DNA of 64,000 nt from an uncultured Corynebacterium sp. (GCA_943914465.1 CALUCD010000010.1:8286-72285); one strand, 5' to 3'. Numbered from the stretch's first letter, positions 7,941-17,360 are shown. Notes: a model not told the origin generated them from the letters alone. Made by a program: numbers and translations.

Positions 7941-9041
7941 CTAGCCCGGGGTGAGCTCAAATTGACGCGGCGCACTCTCGACACCGTTAACTACCACCGA
8001 TATCGCTTGGGGGCCTGGGTAGTAGGTGCGAGTGCCGGTGATGCGAAACACGTGGGATTTGCTGACCAGCCGGGTTTCGCCGGGCGCGAGGGTAAACCGC
8101 CCGACGCGAAAGACCGTCGGGCGCCGCGCGCCGTGCTTTTTCAGAAAGTGGATACGGTATTCCACCAGCAGCTCATGCGCGGACGTGCCAGTGTTTTCGA
8201 GCTCCACTGATAACGTCGCCGCGTCGCCGACAGCCACCCGATCGGGAAAGTCGACGGCGCGAAGTACCACGTCATCGCTTTGGGCAAACCCGGCGAGTGC
8301 CAGCGCCTCAGGGTAACCCTGCTTGATCAAAGAGCGCACACCCCGTTCAATGAGCCACTTCGTTTCCGCCGTAGGGTGAGTGGTTGACCAGCGGCGTGCA
8401 GTCTCAAGCGCAAGGTCTGGGTGGGTGCGGGTGATGTCGTTGAGGTTGTTCGCGACTGACTTGCGCACGAACAGCGAAGCATCAGCGACAAGCGCGTCGA
8501 GCACCGGAATGATGGGGGAGGGGTCATCGACATACGGGGCGTGAACCCGCGCCCATGGCAGCCGCGGCCGAATCCCTTCTGACGCCAAACGGCGGACATT
8601 GTGGCTGTCCGACTTGGCCCAGGCGTGCACCTTGGCCATGGTCAAGTCTGGGTAGCGCTCGAGGTAGGGGCGCACCGCCCACTCACCGGTGAACGCCCGA
8701 GTGAGCGCTTCGATCGCCATCAACGACAGCTCTGGATTATCCAGCCCGTACATCTCGATAAAACGACTCACCGGCCACAGGTGAAACGAGTGGTTGAAAT
8801 ACCCTTCACCCTCGCGCAGCTCTGGGCCCAGCTTGTCCACCACCGCATGCACCGCGGCGGTGTAGTCCTGCGGGAGTCGTGCGTGAAGCCCCTGTGCAAA
8901 CACGGTGACGCGGTCAAGGATCTCAAGGTCATCAACCCTCGGCGCAACCCACGTGGCGTACTCGGCGCCGTCGATGCCTAGCTGGTCCCCAAGCCGCTTC
9001 GCCGTGTCTGCGTTGAAGTAATACTTCATTTTCTGTGCCAC
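7941..9041 (-). CDS. AlkD-like DNA alkylation repair protein (HEAT repeats)
   Basis: A 366-residue protein built from helical repeats of the AlkC/AlkD type: HAWAKSDSHNVRRLASEG, the tryptophan and arginine in RPRLPWAR, and FVRKSVANNLNDITRTHPD are typical. The last 100 residues form a beta-rich extension (TLSVELENTGTSAHELLVEY), also seen in longer actinobacterial members. The family removes positively charged alkylated bases from DNA. It begins 12 bases after the Ku stop codon on the same strand and is probably co-transcribed with it, which places alkylation repair with end joining. Whether it is catalytically active cannot be told from the sequence alone. Confidence 0.85.
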   Translation of the reverse strand: MAQKMKYYFNADTAKRLGDQLGIDGAEYATWVAPRVDDLEILDRVTVFAQGLHARLPQDYTAAVHAVVDKLGPELREGEGYFNHSFHLWPVSRFIEMYGLDNPELSLMAIEALTRAFTGEWAVRPYLERYPDLTMAKVHAWAKSDSHNVRRLASEGIRPRLPWARVHAPYVDDPSPIIPVLDALVADASLFVRKSVANNLNDITRTHPDLALETARRWSTTHPTAETKWLIERGVRSLIKQGYPEALALAGFAQSDDVVLRAVDFPDRVAVGDAATLSVELENTGTSAHELLVEYRIHFLKKHGARRPTVFRVGRFTLAPGETRLVSKSHVFRITGTRTYYPGPQAISVVVNGVESAPRQFELTPG

Positions 9042-9053
9042 GTCGGTGCCCCT

Positions 9054-9896
9054 CTACGCGCTGCTTTTCTTCTTCGCCTTGTCTAGCGACGCTTTCAGCG
9101 CCTCCATCAAATCGACTACTTCAGCGTCTGCGTCATCACCGTCATTGTCGTCGCGACTGCCGGCGCCTGCTTTCTGTTCACCGAAGGTGGCTTCGGTGCC
9201 AATGGTGTCGCCTTGGGCAAACTTCGCGTCGATAAGCTTGCGAAGCTCTTGCTGGTAGTCATCTTCGAAGTCCTCCGGTGTGAAATCGGAAGCATATGAC
9301 TTCACTAGCTGCGTGGACAGGTCGAGCTCTTTGTCAGCGATCTTCGCACGCGATTTGACTCCTTTGAACTCGCCACTGAAGTCGAGCTCGCGCAGTTCGT
9401 CCGCCCACATCAGGCCCTGCAACACGATGACCTTGCCCACAACTCGCAACACACCCAGGCGGGTTTTTTGCCGCAGTGCAAAGCGCACAACTGCGGTCAG
9501 CTCGGTTGCTTCGAGGGTTTGCCGCAGCAACAGGTAGGACTTGGGTGTTTTGCCCTCAGGTGCGAGGTAGTAGGAGTTTTCGAGCATGATTGGGTCAATC
9601 TGCTCGGCAGGTACGAACTGAACAACTTCAATCTCATCATTTTCTGATTCGGGCAGAGAGGAGAAATCCTCCTCGGTGAGTACCACGGTGTCGCCGTCTT
9701 CTTCGAAGGCTTTGTCGATGTTTTTGTACTCCACCTTCTTCCCGCACACCTCGCAGCGGCGTTCGTAGCGGATGCGGCCGCCGTCAGCAGCGTGGACCTG
9801 GTGAAAGGCAATATCGTGATCCTCAGTGGCCCCGTACGCCTTGACGGGGACGTTCACCAGACCGAACGTGATGGATCCTGTCCAGATTGCGCGCAT
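9054..9896 (-). CDS. ku: Ku, DNA end-binding protein of non-homologous end joining
   Basis: A 280-residue bacterial Ku homodimer subunit. The diagnostic N-terminus MRAIWTGSITFGLVNVPV starts at the ATG at 9896; the longer open frame adds 19 unconserved residues. RCEVCGKKVEY is the conserved CxxC segment, and ENSYYLAP and VLQGLMWADELR are core Ku motifs. The C-terminal tail is acidic then Lys-rich (LDKAKKKSSA), as in minimal bacterial Ku proteins that recruit LigD. Ku threads onto double-strand ends and brings in the ligase encoded divergently 142 bases away. Confidence 0.96.
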   Translation of the reverse strand: MRAIWTGSITFGLVNVPVKAYGATEDHDIAFHQVHAADGGRIRYERRCEVCGKKVEYKNIDKAFEEDGDTVVLTEEDFSSLPESENDEIEVVQFVPAEQIDPIMLENSYYLAPEGKTPKSYLLLRQTLEATELTAVVRFALRQKTRLGVLRVVGKVIVLQGLMWADELRELDFSGEFKGVKSRAKIADKELDLSTQLVKSYASDFTPEDFEDDYQQELRKLIDAKFAQGDTIGTEATFGEQKAGAGSRDDNDGDDADAEVVDLMEALKASLDKAKKKSSA

Positions 9897-10038
9897 GGCT
9901 CGAAGTCTACGTGGGCTCGGGCGCGTGTATCGGCGGGCAAACCGTGCCAGCAACTCCCGCGCCGCCGCTGTGCGCGGGTTGTTCCTGGGCTATGTTTCGA
10001 TCATCGTGCATCAACGCACCCCGAGCGGAGGTTGGTAG

Positions 10039-12453
10039 TTGGCGGAGGGTAGGAAAGTGCGCGTCGGTACGCGCGAATTGATGGTGAGCAGTACCACTAA
10101 GGTGCTGTATCCGGCGACTGGCACCACGAAAGCCGATGTGATGCGCTACTACCTTGAGGTTGCCGGTGTCCTCATGCCTCACATCGCCCGGCGGCCAGTC
10201 ACCCGGAAGCGATGGCCCAATGGTGTAGACAACCAAAGCTTCTTCCGAAAAGATCTCGAAGACTCTGCCCCAGGCTGGATCGCCACGGCGGACATCCAGC
10301 ATAAAACCACAACGAACGCGTATCCGCTGGTGGACGACCCGGCGACCCTCGCATGGTTTGCCCAGGTCGCCGTTCTTGAACTGCACACTCCTCAATGGCG
10401 TTTCGACGCAGACGGCAACCCCCGCAACCCAGACCGGCTTGTGCTTGATCTCGATCCCGGCCACGGAGTGACGCTCGCTGAGACCGCGGCAGTGGCGCTG
10501 GTATGCAAAGAAATTCTCGACGGCATGGGCCTGACAAGCGTGCCGGTGACCTCCGGGTCCAAAGGCATCCACATCTACGCCGGCCTCGACGGTGGAAGCG
10601 ATGCGACCACCGTTAACCAAGTAGCCAAGGCGCTGGCACACGCAATTGCCAACGAGCACCCTGAACGGGTCACCGCCACGATGCGCAGAACTGAGCGGGC
10701 GGGCAAGATCTTCCTGGACTGGAGCCAAAACAATGGTTCGAAAACGACCATCAGCCCGTACTCCTTGCGCGGGCGGCAGCGCCCGACAGTTGCGGCACCC
10801 CGCACCTGGGAGGAGATTGCAGATCCGGATCTGTCCCACCTTGAGTACGACACGGTGCTGCAACGTATCGCGGACGGTAATGATCCGCTCGCCCAGCTGC
10901 ACGGCGCACCGATTGATGCAGCAAATGCAGTTGCATCTGGTGAGGACAAATTGGCGACGTACCGCGCGATGCGTAACGCGACGAAGACGAGCGAACCAAT
11001 GCCGGCGGGTGTCCCGCAGCCGCGCAGTGGCGCTCCGATTTTCGTCATTGGAGAGCACCATGCCCGTCGCCTGCATTGGGATTTCCGGCTTGAACACGAC
11101 GGTGTACTTGTCTCCTGGGCAGTGCCAAAGGGCCCACCGCTCGACCCGAGCGAAAACCGGCTGGCGGTACAGACCGAGGATCACCCGATCGAATACGCCT
11201 GGTTCGAAGGCACCATCCCGAAAGGCGAGTACGGGGCAGGCACCGTCGAGATCTTTGACATCGGCACTTGCGAAATTGAGAAATGGCGCAACGACGAGGT
11301 CATCGCGGTACTTCACGGCCGCGCAGATGGGGGACTCGGTGGGGTGCCCCGGCGCTACGCGCTCGTGCGCACCAGTGACGGAGGCAGCTCTGACACCACA
11401 TCGCAGAGCACCTGGCTGCTCAAGCTGATGAAGCGCCAACCTGCCCCCGAGGTCATCGCAAGCCCGATGCTTGCTACCGCTGCCACTGCCGCAGATATTG
11501 CGTTGGAGCAACACGACGGGGTGCAGTACGCCTTTGAGATGAAGTGGGACGGCTACCGCATGATCGCCAGCGTCCAAGGCGCCGGCGCGAAGGCTACAGA
11601 TGCGGACGCCACGGTGCGTCTGACCAGCCGCGGCGGTAAGAATTACACCGCGTTATTCCCCTACGCTGGCGAGCTGGTCGAAATTTGTGCGGCCGAAGGC
11701 ATTTCCGGTGGCGTTTTTGATGGTGAGCTGGTCGCATTTGGTGCGGATGGCAAACCTGATTTCTCCCTCCTGCACGCCGTAGATAAACACGCCACAGAAA
11801 AACACAGCACTTCCGTTCCTGCGGCAGAGGCAACCGAAATTGACCTGCGTTACGTGGTGTTCGACGTGCTGCGCCTCGGCGAAAAGGACCTCACACAAAA
11901 AAGCTACGATTCGCGCCGCGCGGCGCTCGAGGCGCTACCTACCACTGAGCACGTCGCCGTTCCCGTTGCATACCGGGGTAGCTTCGAAGCGGCGTGGGGT
12001 GCGGCGGAAAAGCTGGGGTTGGAAGGGGTCGTCGCCAAGCAACGAAGCTCTCAATACGAGCCCGGGCAACGCAGCCGTGCGTGGCTCAAAGTCAAGCGAA
12101 CGCTGCACCAATCAGTGGTGGTGGTCGGAGTACGTGAGGGCAAACGCGGACTCGCGTCCCTACTTCTAGCCGTGCCCGACGAAGATGGCGTCCTGCGATA
12201 TGCCGGCCGTGTCGGCACCGGGTTTTCCAATGCCCAGCGCGAAGCGATTGCGGAGAAGCTCAAGCGTGCACAGCGCAAAACGCCGCCGCTCGAGGTGCCA
12301 GCGTCCGACGTGAAGGATGCCTGGTGGGTCACCCCAAAATTCGTCGGGGAAGTAGCACTGGCGGGAAGGACTCGCGAGAACAAGGTGCGGCATGCGTCCT
12401 GGCGCGGCTGGCGCGACGATCTCACACCGAAGGAGGTGCGCTGGGAGATCTAG
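10039..12453 (+). CDS. ligD: LigD, multifunctional ATP-dependent DNA ligase
   Basis: An 804-residue NHEJ enzyme in the order polymerase/primase, phosphoesterase, ligase, as in mycobacteria. The polymerase domain (about 1-300) has RPVTRKRWPNGVDN, the catalytic VLDLDPG and TSGSKGIHIY. The 3'-phosphoesterase domain (about 335-450) has HHARRLHWDFRLEHDG. The ligase domain (about 475-804) has the nucleophile motif FEMKWDGYR, motif III VFDGELVAF, motif IV EGVVAKQ and motif V WLKVK. The start is ambiguous: TTG at 10039 is preceded by GGAGG, and GTG at 10057 also has GGAGGG at good spacing; the longer form is given. It repairs double-strand breaks together with Ku. Confidence 0.96.
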   Translation: MAEGRKVRVGTRELMVSSTTKVLYPATGTTKADVMRYYLEVAGVLMPHIARRPVTRKRWPNGVDNQSFFRKDLEDSAPGWIATADIQHKTTTNAYPLVDDPATLAWFAQVAVLELHTPQWRFDADGNPRNPDRLVLDLDPGHGVTLAETAAVALVCKEILDGMGLTSVPVTSGSKGIHIYAGLDGGSDATTVNQVAKALAHAIANEHPERVTATMRRTERAGKIFLDWSQNNGSKTTISPYSLRGRQRPTVAAPRTWEEIADPDLSHLEYDTVLQRIADGNDPLAQLHGAPIDAANAVASGEDKLATYRAMRNATKTSEPMPAGVPQPRSGAPIFVIGEHHARRLHWDFRLEHDGVLVSWAVPKGPPLDPSENRLAVQTEDHPIEYAWFEGTIPKGEYGAGTVEIFDIGTCEIEKWRNDEVIAVLHGRADGGLGGVPRRYALVRTSDGGSSDTTSQSTWLLKLMKRQPAPEVIASPMLATAATAADIALEQHDGVQYAFEMKWDGYRMIASVQGAGAKATDADATVRLTSRGGKNYTALFPYAGELVEICAAEGISGGVFDGELVAFGADGKPDFSLLHAVDKHATEKHSTSVPAAEATEIDLRYVVFDVLRLGEKDLTQKSYDSRRAALEALPTTEHVAVPVAYRGSFEAAWGAAEKLGLEGVVAKQRSSQYEPGQRSRAWLKVKRTLHQSVVVVGVREGKRGLASLLLAVPDEDGVLRYAGRVGTGFSNAQREAIAEKLKRAQRKTPPLEVPASDVKDAWWVTPKFVGEVALAGRTRENKVRHASWRGWRDDLTPKEVRWEI

Positions 12454-12461
12454 GCGGAACC

Positions 12462-12659
12462 TTAAACGGTGGGGTGATCGCCCTCGTCGTCCTTGCTGAT
12501 GTCATACGTCAACTGGGATTCTTCAACCGAGTCGTCGGCCTCCTGGCCGTAGCCAAGCGCTGCGCCAGTGTCCTGCGCAAACTGGTCATCATCGTGGTCG
12601 ATGGGTTTGTTCGTGCTGCCGTCAGTGGTGTAGCCGGGCTTTGCTGGATCGTTTTGCAC
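12462..12659 (-). CDS. small acidic hypothetical protein
   Basis: A 65-residue hydrophilic protein from the GTG at 12659, which has AAAGGA at the right distance. The product is rich in Asp, Gln and Glu, with DHDDDQFAQD and DSVEESQLTYD, and has no hydrophobic segment. The annotated open frame extends much further upstream, but that part is the antisense of the MFS gene. It converges on ligD with only eight bases between stop codons. I do not recognise a family; its composition resembles small actinobacterial proteins of unknown role. Confidence 0.55.
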   Translation of the reverse strand: MQNDPAKPGYTTDGSTNKPIDHDDDQFAQDTGAALGYGQEADDSVEESQLTYDISKDDEGDHPTV

Positions 12660-12785
12660 GTTGATTCCTTTCACTTGTGAACCGGTTGTGAAACCTGGCG
12701 CCACCGATAGTAGCGCCGCTCCCGCGCAGGATGGCGGTAGTGATAATTTGGGCGCTATAACCTGACTCGATAAAGGAACCTGACC

Positions 12786-14189
12786 ATGTCTACTGCGTCT
12801 AGCGCTGCGAGCGTGCACGACGAACGTGGTGCAACCGGGGGAAAGATTCCAGGCCCACACAAAAGAGTTGCTCTCGGCGCGGCAATCTCTGAAATTGGGT
12901 TTGCGGTCACTCTGACCGGGCTCAGCTTTTTCACTCCGATGGTGCTCGCGGAGTTTCAGTCTCACCCCGAGTTCACCACCTCAAGCTTTCTGCTTTACTA
13001 CACCATCTACGGGCTCGCCTCCGCCGCGACCATGGTGGTCGCGGCGCAGCTCATCGACAAACTCAAGGCCAACGGGCTGATGATCATCGGCGGGGCGATC
13101 GCCGCCGCAGGGCTGGTGCTCTACGCCTTCGCCCAATCACTCTGGATGTTTTACGCTGCCGGGTTCATCATCGGCGTTGGCGTGGGGATGTCCGTGCAAT
13201 ACGTCCCGATCGTGGTTATCAACCGCTGGTTTATTGAAAAACGCGGGACCGTCCTCGGCGCGGTACTCGCCGGTTCAGGCGTGGGTGGCGTGATCTTAGG
13301 CGTCGTGGTGCCGCCGCTGATGGGCTCAATCGGCTGGCGCAGCACAATGCTCGTCATGGCAGCAATCATGGGTGTGGCCACCATCATCCCAGGCATCTTC
13401 ATGATCCGGAACAACCCGGAAGATGAAGGGCTAGCCGCCTACGGCGCACCACCGGAAGACAAGCTGCTCACCACCGCGAAGGACGAGTGGGAGCCAGGCA
13501 TGCCGCAGCAGAAGGCGCTGAAGAACCCGTGGTTCTGGATACTCCTAGCGGCGTTGACGATCTTCGGCATCACGTACGGCATGACCCAACACCTTGTGAA
13601 CTACCTCAACTCAGACCCCTGGGGTGTTCCAGTGTCTGCCCAGGTCATTTCTACTATCGTCGTCATGGCAACGGTGCTTTTGATTCCATACAAGCCGTTG
13701 CTGGGCTGGGTAGTAGACAAGCTCGGGTTGGAAAAAACCCTCGTGCTGGCGTTTGCAATCGCGTCGATCGGCTTCATCATTTTCGCCTTCGCCCGCACAC
13801 CGTGGATGTTTGTCGCCTCCATGTTCTTCGTCGCTGTTGGATTGGCTACCGGTACTGTCACCCCGCCGCTCATCGGCGAGCGCGCGTTTGGCCAACGCGA
13901 TTTCTCCAAACTGTGGGGCATTCTCGGCATGGCGTATCCGATTGGCCTTTCGGTTGGGGCTGCGCTGTGGGGTCTGATCCCCGACTTCACCGGCACCTAC
14001 TTCTGGGGCTTTGTCGCCGTCCCCGTCGTCACCGCCGTCTACGTGATCGGCTTCCTGCTGGTTATCCGCAACGTTCGCGCGATCTGGGTCCCGGACGCGT
14101 TGGCGCACCTAGACGCGGCGCTGGAACGCGGCGAGATTGATGAACAGGACGCGCGAGCCGCCATTGAGAACCGAGACGACCTCTCATAA
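12786..14189 (+). CDS. MFS transporter of the OFA (oxalate/formate antiporter-like) family
   Basis: A 467-residue, twelve-helix major facilitator. The cytoplasmic N-terminus is followed by helix 1 (ALGAAISEIGFAVTLTGLSF), the signature GVGVGMSVQYVPIVVINRWF with RGTVLGAVLAGSGVGG, a central loop with NNPEDEGLAAYG, and the second half. These segments match the OxlT/OFA group, whose members exchange small monocarboxylates such as oxalate, formate or lactate. No metabolic gene nearby names the substrate. The start ATG is preceded by AAAGGAACC. Confidence 0.87.
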   Translation: MSTASSAASVHDERGATGGKIPGPHKRVALGAAISEIGFAVTLTGLSFFTPMVLAEFQSHPEFTTSSFLLYYTIYGLASAATMVVAAQLIDKLKANGLMIIGGAIAAAGLVLYAFAQSLWMFYAAGFIIGVGVGMSVQYVPIVVINRWFIEKRGTVLGAVLAGSGVGGVILGVVVPPLMGSIGWRSTMLVMAAIMGVATIIPGIFMIRNNPEDEGLAAYGAPPEDKLLTTAKDEWEPGMPQQKALKNPWFWILLAALTIFGITYGMTQHLVNYLNSDPWGVPVSAQVISTIVVMATVLLIPYKPLLGWVVDKLGLEKTLVLAFAIASIGFIIFAFARTPWMFVASMFFVAVGLATGTVTPPLIGERAFGQRDFSKLWGILGMAYPIGLSVGAALWGLIPDFTGTYFWGFVAVPVVTAVYVIGFLLVIRNVRAIWVPDALAHLDAALERGEIDEQDARAAIENRDDLS

Positions 14190-14202
14190 CCCATCTTCGA
14201 CC

Positions 14203-14703
14203 GTGTCGCTGAACTCGCCCGAAAATATTTTGCTCCGCCTCCCGCCCGAACAGGAGACAACGGTGCGGGGCATTTATGCGACCTTGGCACGCCAAGGCTT
14301 GCCCGCGCAGCAGCAGCGCCCACATATTTCAGTGACCTTCGCGCCGGCGATGGCACCGCACGTCGTAGGGGAGGCCGCCGAGCGATTGCCGCGGCTACTG
14401 CCAGCAGCTTTTCGACGCGTCGGTGTCGTCATCTTCGGCACCAAATCCAAGCAGACCGTGGCCTGGCTGCTTGAGGGGCCCGATGAACTCGAGCACGCCG
14501 CGCGTGACATCAGCGCCCTCAACCCGGACGGGCGCGGAGATCGCTGGATCCCGCATCTCACCATGGGCCTGCGCCTGCCGAAGGCGCTCGTCCCGCAGTA
14601 CATCACAGCGCTTCACGAGGCCACCTCATCGCATTTCACCGAAATCATCGCTGAACGGGCAGCGTTCTACCAACCGAAGTTGGGCACGGAACTCACCCTC
14701 TAG
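14203..14703 (+). CDS. 2'-5' RNA ligase superfamily (2H phosphoesterase) protein
   Basis: About 166 residues. Two His-containing motifs of the 2H fold are present: RPHISVTF near residue 40 and PHLTMGL near residue 120, each with the H-x-S/T signature. Members act on cyclic phosphates or 2'-5' linkages in RNA and small nucleotides. The open frame continues upstream into the MFS gene; the GTG at 14203 lies after the MFS stop and gives a product of normal family length, but no ribosome site is visible there, so the start is uncertain. Confidence 0.72.
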   Translation: MSLNSPENILLRLPPEQETTVRGIYATLARQGLPAQQQRPHISVTFAPAMAPHVVGEAAERLPRLLPAAFRRVGVVIFGTKSKQTVAWLLEGPDELEHAARDISALNPDGRGDRWIPHLTMGLRLPKALVPQYITALHEATSSHFTEIIAERAAFYQPKLGTELTL

Positions 14704-14936
14704 ATCCCCGCCGGGGGCTGGTAGCGCTCCTGCCGTGGGGTTGCTGGTACTTCTGCCGCGGGATTGCCAAACCCGCACGCGGGGCCTGCTAGCCCCGGAT
14801 TGCAACGTCGCGGCGTTTGCCCAGCTCGCGCCACGTGTGATCCGTCGGATTTGCGGTTGTGGGCTAGCAGAGCGGCTGGGTAAGGGCGGGCCGGGTGCGC
14901 ATCGGCGCGGCTAGCACCGGGGGTCTATTATCGGGA
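14704..14936. other. GC-rich intergenic region without a supported gene
   Basis: This 233-base stretch lies between two convergent genes. It contains imperfect direct repeats of the type ctgccgYgggRttgc near 14730-14770 and several short G/C self-complementary blocks (for example CCCCGCCGGGGG at about 14705). It may hold bidirectional termination signals; I see no credible ORF, promoter or structured RNA. Confidence 0.45.
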
Positions 14937-15794
14937 CTAGCGGCGCGGCTGGTGGTCACGCCTGGCAGTCGCATCGCCCGCGTAATCGGCGCCATCTCGG
15001 CAGATGACGCTGTGCGTGGTACTCGTGGTACTCGTGGTACTCGTGGTCCTCGCGGTTGTCAGCCCTGCGGCACCTGGGTCGAAATCAAGCGGCGCATCGG
15101 AGGCTGCAATGACAACATTGCCGTATTCTCGGCCTGCCAGCCGCGGTGGCGGCCCGGCGACCGCGGTGAACCTGAAGACTTCGCGTAATCCCGCCAGTTC
15201 TGCACGGGTTTCGGGAAGCCCTGGATGATCGCCCACGTTTGCGACGAAAAGGCCACCGGGCAGGAGCGCTCGGTGGGCAGCGCGATAGAACTCCACAGTG
15301 GTCAACGCAGCGGGAGTGGTTGGGCCAGCAAACACATCCCGAACAATGACGTGAACAGAACCAGAAGGCAAGGCGTGTGTGAAAGCCCGTGCATCTGCGG
15401 TCTTGATTTGCACGGGCGGATCAAACGCCCGGCGCACCAGTTTTGCTAACGCAGCATCGAACTCGACCGCGGTGGTCGGCCCACCCCAGCGGTGGGCGAA
15501 AAAGCTCGGGAGGGCACATCCGCCGGCCCCCAGGTGCACGCTGGTCAACGCTGACGCGGGCGTGACCGCGTCAGCGGTGCTGCTGGTAAACCCCACAATC
15601 CACTGCATGTAGTCATAGGTAAGTACTTCCGGTGCTCCGGGAACGACATAGGAGGACGGCACTTTGTTTACCTCCAGGGTGTAGGCACCATCGCGCATCG
15701 GGTCGGCGACGATGGTGGCTTGCCCGGTGTCAATCGGGTATGTGCCGCTGATGCGAGACTTGGTCGAGCGTGGCTTCCGCGGGGGCGTGTGCAT
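14937..15794 (-). CDS. spermidine-synthase-like SAM-dependent methyltransferase fold protein
   Basis: A 285-residue protein with the spermidine synthase arrangement: a beta N-terminal region with LTYDYMQWIVGF, the SAM-binding loop VHLGAGGCALPSFFA, the acidic AVEFDAALA, ADARAFTHALP and VRDVFAG. Actinobacterial members of this family are often not true polyamine synthases, because the catalytic Asp region reads DVFAG, so the reaction is open. The domain ends near IAASDAPLDFDPG; the last 45 residues are low-complexity and include a Thr/Ser repeat made by a 9-base tandem repeat in the DNA. Confidence 0.75.
   Translation of the reverse strand: MHTPPRKPRSTKSRISGTYPIDTGQATIVADPMRDGAYTLEVNKVPSSYVVPGAPEVLTYDYMQWIVGFTSSTADAVTPASALTSVHLGAGGCALPSFFAHRWGGPTTAVEFDAALAKLVRRAFDPPVQIKTADARAFTHALPSGSVHVIVRDVFAGPTTPAALTTVEFYRAAHRALLPGGLFVANVGDHPGLPETRAELAGLREVFRFTAVAGPPPRLAGREYGNVVIAASDAPLDFDPGAAGLTTARTTSTTSTTSTTHSVICRDGADYAGDATARRDHQPRR
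15008..15053. repeat. 9-bp tandem repeat in a coding tail
   Basis: About four units of gtactcgtg (the last degenerate, gtcctcgcg) lie in the 3' end of the spermidine-synthase-like gene and encode a repeating Thr-Ser-Thr type tail. A period of nine keeps the frame. Confidence 0.8.
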
Positions 15795-15851
15795 GCTACC
15801 TGCTTACACGGGTTGCATCGGCAGGCAGAAAAACCGCCAATGACGCAGCGC

Positions 15852-17360
15852 TTATGCGCTCCAGGATTGTGTGCGCTGGAAGAAACAGGCAAGTATGGCG
15901 CCGGCGCCGATCACCGCGCACGGCAGCCAGATGGAATTGCTCATCGCTTGAGCAAATGGCACGTGCAATTCAGCTGGCAGGGCACCTGCGAAGTTGGGTC
16001 CATCAACTGCAGTGGCACCACCCGCGCCAGTGCCACCGCCACCCGCACCACTGCTGAGGTGCTGCTCCAGCTGTGCTGACATCATCGCCGCAATGGCTGC
16101 GGAACCGACCACTGCACCCATTTGTCGCATGGTGTTGTAGACCGACGAGCCGGAACCGGCCAAGCGGCTCTCAAGGTTACGGGTGGCCACCATTGAAAGA
16201 GGTCCCCACATCATCGAGTTCGCAACGCCGTAGACCACTGAGACCAGGTACATCCAGCTCGGGCTGATGCCGGGCTCGGTGATCACAGCGGCAAACCCCA
16301 TCGATGCTGCGGCGAGGGTGAGGCCGACGATGGCGAACGGTTTGGGGTCGTGTGAGTTCGTCAGTTTGCCGATTGCAGGAGAGAGGAATAACGACACCAA
16401 ACCGGACGGTAAAACGAGCAGGGCGGCGTGGGTGGGGGAGTACTCTTGCACGCTTTGGACGTAGATCATCCAAGGGATGATGAAGGTGGACACCGCAAAA
16501 CCCACGCTGGCGATGGTGCAGCCGGCAAGCGTGAAGTTACGGTTGGCAAACAGTTCCAATGGGACGAGAGCATCTTTGCCGCGCACTGCTTGCCAATACA
16601 CAAAACTCGCCATCGCGAGCGCACCGCCGGTAAGTAAGGCCCACAGTCTCCAGTCCCAGTTGAAGCGCTGCGCCTCTTGGATACCGAAAACGAGACAGAA
16701 CATGCCGATCGCGCTAAGGACCACGCCGGTCCAGTCGAAGCTGCGATTTGTTTGCTCCAGCCTCGGTACAAAACGTGCGGCGAGAATCAAACCAAGGATG
16801 CCAACAGGCACGTTGACGTAGAAGATCCATGGCCACCCCGCGGCGTCAACAAGCAAACCGCCCGCGAGGGGGCCGGTGACGGTGGCAAGACCTGCTGTTG
16901 CGCCCCATACCCCCATCGCCGCGCCACGAGCCGTCGGTGCGAACGTACGGATCATCACTGACATTGTCTGCGGGGTGACCATCGCGCCGCCGAAGCCTTG
17001 GAAGGCGCGGGCAATGATGAGGGCCGATACTGAACTTGCTAAGCCGCATGCGAGTGAGGAGGCAGTAAAAAGCGCAAGCCCTAGCAGGTACATCGAGCGC
17101 GGGCCGAAGCGATCCCCCAACCGACCGGTAATCAACAACGGCACTGCGTATGCAAGCAGATACGCGCTGTTGACCCAGATGACTTCGTTATAGGAGGCCT
17201 GAAGACCCTCCGTGATCGCGGGAATCGCCACCGAAACAATGGTGGAGTCCACGAGAATCATGAAAAACCCCAGCATCATCGCCCACAGGGCAGGCCAAGG
17301 TGATCGCGCAGGGGGACGTGGGGATGAGGCTGGAGCGTCGATACGCTTGATGCTACTCAA
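15852..17360 (-). CDS. MFS drug/H+ antiporter, DHA2 (EmrB/QacA) family
   Basis: About 502 residues with fourteen predicted helices. Family motifs are LVDSTIVSVAIPAI in helix 1, LGDRFGPRSMYLLGL (motif A), and the MGVWGATAGLATVTGPLAGG region (motif C of drug antiporters). Such pumps export cationic drugs or metabolites at the cytoplasmic membrane. The start is uncertain: no good ATG exists before helix 1, and the TTG at 17360 overlaps the last 8 bases of the upstream DUF4185 gene, fitting translational coupling; a longer frame from 17432 is also open. The C-terminus has a Gly-rich segment before the last helix. Confidence 0.83.
   Translation of the reverse strand: MSSIKRIDAPASSPRPPARSPWPALWAMMLGFFMILVDSTIVSVAIPAITEGLQASYNEVIWVNSAYLLAYAVPLLITGRLGDRFGPRSMYLLGLALFTASSLACGLASSVSALIIARAFQGFGGAMVTPQTMSVMIRTFAPTARGAAMGVWGATAGLATVTGPLAGGLLVDAAGWPWIFYVNVPVGILGLILAARFVPRLEQTNRSFDWTGVVLSAIGMFCLVFGIQEAQRFNWDWRLWALLTGGALAMASFVYWQAVRGKDALVPLELFANRNFTLAGCTIASVGFAVSTFIIPWMIYVQSVQEYSPTHAALLVLPSGLVSLFLSPAIGKLTNSHDPKPFAIVGLTLAAASMGFAAVITEPGISPSWMYLVSVVYGVANSMMWGPLSMVATRNLESRLAGSGSSVYNTMRQMGAVVGSAAIAAMMSAQLEQHLSSGAGGGGTGAGGATAVDGPNFAGALPAELHVPFAQAMSNSIWLPCAVIGAGAILACFFQRTQSWSA

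Noticed and set aside
9907..11577. 556-residue minus-strand open frame opposite ligD
   Set aside because: It lies wholly antisense to the well-supported LigD polymerase and phosphoesterase domains; its composition (many Arg, Cys, His) is typical of high-GC shadow frames.
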